Positions 6,287-8,938 of a stretch of 8,938 nt of DNA are shown piece after piece. Made by a program: the position numbers and the translations under genes. The stretch is from an uncultured Bordetella sp. GTDB lineage: Bacteria > Pseudomonadota > Gammaproteobacteria > Burkholderiales > Burkholderiaceae_B. The notes beneath the pieces were generated by a model. That model ran no database searches, was not told the DNA's origin, and saw only the letters and a program-made list of their open reading frames with translations. The stretch lies in contig CALGFL010000484.1 in the NCBI GenBank assembly GCA_937881145.1, positions 1 to 8,938 of the forward strand. The letters are read 5' to 3'. Position 1 is the stretch's first letter. The number at the start of each line of letters is the position of its first letter.

Positions 6287-7951
6287 TCACACGTGCCAGC
6301 GCGTCTGCACGACGCGAAAGCGATTGGACACGAAGGCCGAATCCGACAGCGCCGCATTGGCCGCCGGGTTGGCGCCCGTGCCGTGAAAATCGCTGAAGGC
6401 CGCGGTCTGATTGACGAAGACGGCGCCGGTCAGGTTGAGCGAGAGCGCCACGCCGGATTCTTCGGCCGCTTCCCGGGCCTGTTCGACGACCCTCGGGTCG
6501 GTGGTGTAGACCGACAGGCTAAGCGCGCCGTGCTCTTGCACGCTGCGCCGCGTCAGCTCGATGCTGTGCGCGGTGGAGTCGGTAGCCACCACGAACGCGA
6601 TGGGGCCGAACCACTCTTGCGACAGCGCCGCATTGCCCGCCTCGGCGCGCAACAGGAGCGGCGTGCGCACGCGGGCCTGCGGAAACTGCGGGTGTTCCAG
6701 CGTACGGCTTTCGGCCGCCACCGGCAGACCCAGGCCGCGCGCCTTCTCGACGCGGCTGGCCGTGGCCGCGCTCTGGATGGCGCCGAGGAATTCCACCGCC
6801 TTGGCCGGATCGGCCGTCAGCTTTTCCACAGCCGTGCCCAGTGCGGCGGCCACGTCGTCAAAGCTCATCGTGCCCTCGGCCGTGCGGATGCCGCCGCGCG
6901 GCACGTAGATGTTCTGCGGCGCGGTGCACATCTGGCCCGAGTACAGAGCCAGCGAAAAGGCCAGATTGCGCGCCACGGCCTTGATGTCCTCGACCGAATC
7001 GATGATGACCTGGTTGACGCCGGCCTTCTCGGTATAGACCTGCGCCTGGCGCGCGTTGTTTTCCAGCCAGTTGCCGTTCTGCGTGCTGCCGGTGAAGTCG
7101 ATGAGCTTGACCTCGGGGCGCAGGGCCAGATTCTGCACGGTGTCGTCGCCCGCCTCGTGCGCGGCCAGCTGCACCACATCGGGATCGAAGCCGGCTTCGG
7201 CCAGCACCTCGCGTGCGATCTTCACCGTGATCGCCAAAGGCAGGATGGCCGCCGGATGCGGCTTGACGATGACCGCGTTGCCCGTGGCCAGGCTGGCGAA
7301 CAGGCCCGGATAGCCGTTCCAGGTGGGGAAGGTGCTGCAGCCGATTACCAGCGCCACGCCGCGCGGCGTGATGGTGAACTGCTTTTCCATGCGGATGGGC
7401 TCGTTCTTGCCCTGCGGCTTTTCCCACAGGGCCCGCGCCGGGATGCGCGCCATCTCCTGCCAGGCATAGGCCACGGCTTCCAGGCCGCGGTCCTGTGCGT
7501 GCGGGCCGCCGGCCTGGAAGGCCATGACGAAGGCCTGGCCGGTGGTGTGCTGGATGGCGTTGGCGATCTCGAAAGTGCGCTTGTTGATCCGATGCAGGAT
7601 TTCCAGCGACACGCCCACCCAGGCGCGGGGACCCGCCTTGCGCCATTGCGCCAGGGCCTTGGTGGCGGCGCCGATCAGGGCGTCGGGCTTGACGCGCGGA
7701 TAGGTGATGCCCAGCGCGAAACCGAAAGGCGACATCTCGCCGCCCACGCTGCCCTCGGCCAGCGGCAGGTCGATGGGGAAAGGTTTGCCGCGCAGCGCCT
7801 CGAAAGCCGCCGCGCCGGCCTCGGCGGAACCCTCGCCGTAGTTGCGCGGGCTGGGCGACTCGGGGTGCGGGCTCCAGTAGCCGCGCTCGGCGGCGACGCG
7901 CTGGGCTTGTTCCAGCACCGCCTGGTGGCGTTCAAAGAAATCGATGGACAC
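6287..7951 (-). CDS. paaN: Phenylacetic acid degradation protein PaaN, stand-alone aldehyde dehydrogenase
   Basis: This 554-residue aldehyde dehydrogenase-family protein is of the PaaN type. It is expected to oxidise 3-oxo-5,6-dehydrosuberyl-CoA semialdehyde, the reactive aldehyde from hydrolytic ring opening, with NAD(P)+. Motifs seen are: GCSTFPTWNGYPGLFASLAT (204-223), VIVKPHP (228-234) with the cofactor lysine, DFTGSTQNG (285-293), the active-site-type Glu308 in YTEKAGVNQ (306-314), the catalytic Cys342 in YSGQMCTAPQ (337-346), EWFGPI (446-451) and FHGTGANPA (522-530). Unlike E. coli PaaZ (about 680 residues), it ends without a MaoC-type hydratase domain. The start is GTG 7951-7949, supported by GGAGA 6 nt upstream and by family-like sequence beginning there. 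The frame remains open back to 8161, but that part is the shadow of paaE. The gene lies 76 nt after paaE and 7 nt before paaG. Its precise reaction is inferred from family and context. Confidence 0.93.
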   Translation of the reverse strand: MSIDFFERHQAVLEQAQRVAAERGYWSPHPESPSPRNYGEGSAEAGAAAFEALRGKPFPIDLPLAEGSVGGEMSPFGFALGITYPRVKPDALIGAATKALAQWRKAGPRAWVGVSLEILHRINKRTFEIANAIQHTTGQAFVMAFQAGGPHAQDRGLEAVAYAWQEMARIPARALWEKPQGKNEPIRMEKQFTITPRGVALVIGCSTFPTWNGYPGLFASLATGNAVIVKPHPAAILPLAITVKIAREVLAEAGFDPDVVQLAAHEAGDDTVQNLALRPEVKLIDFTGSTQNGNWLENNARQAQVYTEKAGVNQVIIDSVEDIKAVARNLAFSLALYSGQMCTAPQNIYVPRGGIRTAEGTMSFDDVAAALGTAVEKLTADPAKAVEFLGAIQSAATASRVEKARGLGLPVAAESRTLEHPQFPQARVRTPLLLRAEAGNAALSQEWFGPIAFVVATDSTAHSIELTRRSVQEHGALSLSVYTTDPRVVEQAREAAEESGVALSLNLTGAVFVNQTAAFSDFHGTGANPAANAALSDSAFVSNRFRVVQTRWHV

Positions 7952-7957
7952 TTGGTT

Positions 7958-7962
7958 TCTCC
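7958..7962 (-). promoter_or_regulatory. Shine-Dalgarno defining the GTG start of paaN
   Basis: GGAGA on the minus strand lies 6 nt before GTG 7951-7949. It favours the GTG start over the upstream in-frame start codons that overlap paaE. Confidence 0.75.
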
Positions 7963-8027
7963 GCGATGGGTTCGATGAATGGAGGTCAGAAATAAAGATA
8001 GGGCGTAAGTGTGTGCGAATGCGGCGC

Positions 8028-8938
8028 TCAGGTTTCCTGGTCGAAATCCAGCACCAGCTTGTCGCTGACCGGAAAGCTCTGGCAGCTGAGCACGAAGCCG
8101 CGCGCCACTTCGTAGTCTTCGAGCGCGAAGTTCGCATCCATGTCCACCTCGCCGTCGACAACCTTGCAGCGGCAGGTGGAGCACACGCCGCCCTTGCACG
8201 AGTACGGCAGGTCTATGCCCTGCTCCAGCGCCGAATCGAGCACGCTGTCGCGGTTCTTGTCGATGAAGAAGCTGCGGCGGTGGCCGTCCTTGACCACGGT
8301 GACTTCGCACTGGCCCTTGCCCGGCGCGGTGGCGGCATCGCGTCCGGTGCGCAGCGAACGCGGCCCCTTGGGCGCGCCGAACAGCTCGAACTTGATGCGG
8401 TCGCCGGGCATGCCCAGCGCCTGCAGGCGCTCGTTCACGCTTTCGATCATGTCGTGCGGACCGCAGATGAAGGCGTAGTCAACGGAATCGATCGGCATCC
8501 AGGTGCGCACCAGCTGGGCCACCTTGTCGCCGTCGAGCCGGCCGTTAAAGAGCTCGACGTCCTGCGCCTCGCGGCTCATGATGTAGGCCAGCGCGAAACG
8601 TGCCATGTAGCGGTTCTTGATGTCCTCGATCTCTTCGCGAAACAGCACCGAGGACGAGGCCCGGTTGCCGAAGAACAGCGTGAATCGGCTGTTGGGCTCG
8701 ATGGACAGCGCCGTCTTCACCAGCGACAGCACCGGCGTGATGCCGCTGCCCACCACGAAGGCGGCGTAATGGCGCGCCTGGCCGGGATCGAAATCGATGG
8801 TGAAGTTGCCGGCGGGCGGCATCACGTCCAGGACCTGCCCCGGCTGCAGCTCATGGTTGGCCCAGGTCGAGAACGCGCCCTCGTCGATCTTCTTGATGGC
8901 CACGCGCAGCCGGCCCTCGTCGGGCGCCGAGCAGATGG
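8028..8938 (-). CDS. paaE: Phenylacetyl-CoA epoxidase reductase subunit PaaE (5' end outside window)
   Basis: The visible 302 residues are the C-terminal five-sixths of PaaE, the FAD and [2Fe-2S] oxidoreductase that moves electrons from NADPH to the di-iron epoxidase PaaABC(D), which forms ring-1,2-epoxyphenylacetyl-CoA. The fragment begins with ICSAPDEGRLRV, which follows the FAD-binding RxYS motif lying just beyond the edge. Numbered from the first visible complete codon, GSGITP (63-68) and FICGPHDM (156-163) form the nucleotide-binding reductase domain. The C-terminal ferredoxin domain carries Cys247, Cys252 and Cys255 in LPYSCKGGVCSTCRCKV, plus Cys285 in VLSCQ: the plant-type C-X4-C-X2-C-X29-C cluster. 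About 55-60 residues are missing, judged from the usual length near 355-360. An apparent GTG start at 8903 is internal, because family sequence continues upstream. PaaA-D are expected immediately upstream, outside the window. Confidence 0.96.
   Translation of the reverse strand, partial: ICSAPDEGRLRVAIKKIDEGAFSTWANHELQPGQVLDVMPPAGNFTIDFDPGQARHYAAFVVGSGITPVLSLVKTALSIEPNSRFTLFFGNRASSSVLFREEIEDIKNRYMARFALAYIMSREAQDVELFNGRLDGDKVAQLVRTWMPIDSVDYAFICGPHDMIESVNERLQALGMPGDRIKFELFGAPKGPRSLRTGRDAATAPGKGQCEVTVVKDGHRRSFFIDKNRDSVLDSALEQGIDLPYSCKGGVCSTCRCKVVDGEVDMDANFALEDYEVARGFVLSCQSFPVSDKLVLDFDQET

Noticed and set aside
6280..6357. 26-residue N-terminal extension of paaG
   Set aside because: It overlaps the paaN C-terminus and has Arg/Cys-rich shadow composition. 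The ATG at 6279 with GAGG upstream matches the family start.
6278..7978. A 566-codon plus-strand open frame antisense to paaN
   Set aside because: It mirrors paaN almost exactly. The composition is Arg/His/Gly/Ala-rich, there is no domain, and paaN on the minus strand has complete catalytic motifs.
7952..8161. In-frame N-terminal extension of paaN overlapping the end of paaE
   Set aside because: The extension reads as an out-of-frame translation of paaE. Family-like sequence begins at the GTG at 7951, which has its own Shine-Dalgarno.
1..8938. Search for CRISPR arrays, tRNA or rRNA genes, toxin-antitoxin pairs, phage genes and insertion-sequence transposases
   Set aside because: None were seen by eye. 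The coding content is a conventional catabolic operon plus a permease, a globin and a solute-binding protein fragment.

Overview
The window is a GC-rich stretch in which every supportable gene lies on the minus strand, so the biology reads right to left. Its core is the distal part of an aerobic phenylacetate (phenylacetyl-CoA) catabolic operon: paaE (5' end cut by the window edge), paaN, paaG, paaI and paaK. After paaK come a large FtsX-type ABC permease of the YbbP kind and a group II truncated globin. A 418-bp intergenic region follows, and then the first 82 codons of a polyamine-binding protein gene (potF/potD type), cut by the left edge. The GC content, the paa gene order with a stand-alone PaaN, and protein character suggest a betaproteobacterium, possibly of the Bordetella/Achromobacter group. 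That placement is inference from memory; no taxonomic marker is present.

Layout. 8938-8028: PaaE reductase of the PaaABCE epoxidase. 7951-6287: PaaN aldehyde dehydrogenase, GTG start. 6279-5497: PaaG isomerase. 5500-5033: PaaI thioesterase, overlapping paaG by an ATGA. 4990-3674: PaaK ligase. 3639-1117: YbbP-like permease. 1095-667: truncated globin. 666-249: non-coding, with a large fold-back element and a short tandem repeat. 248-1: start of the polyamine-binding protein. Gaps from paaN to the globin are 7, -4, 42, 34 and 21 nt with no obvious terminator, so one transcript from paa into the permease and globin is plausible but unproven.

How the genes work together. PaaK makes phenylacetyl-CoA. 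PaaE passes NADPH electrons to the di-iron epoxidase, whose other subunits must lie beyond the right edge. PaaG isomerises the ring epoxide to an oxepin. PaaN would oxidise the semialdehyde formed when that ring is hydrolysed; it lacks the fused hydratase domain of E. coli PaaZ, so the hydrolase must be encoded elsewhere. PaaI clears dead-end CoA thioesters. The permease and globin have no established role in this pathway.

The coding part is conventional. The least explained sequence is the intergenic region: an inverted-repeat structure of about 240 bp whose arms match, with gaps, almost to a central AT-rich palindrome, bordered by a 22-bp tandem repeat with an 11-bp sub-period.
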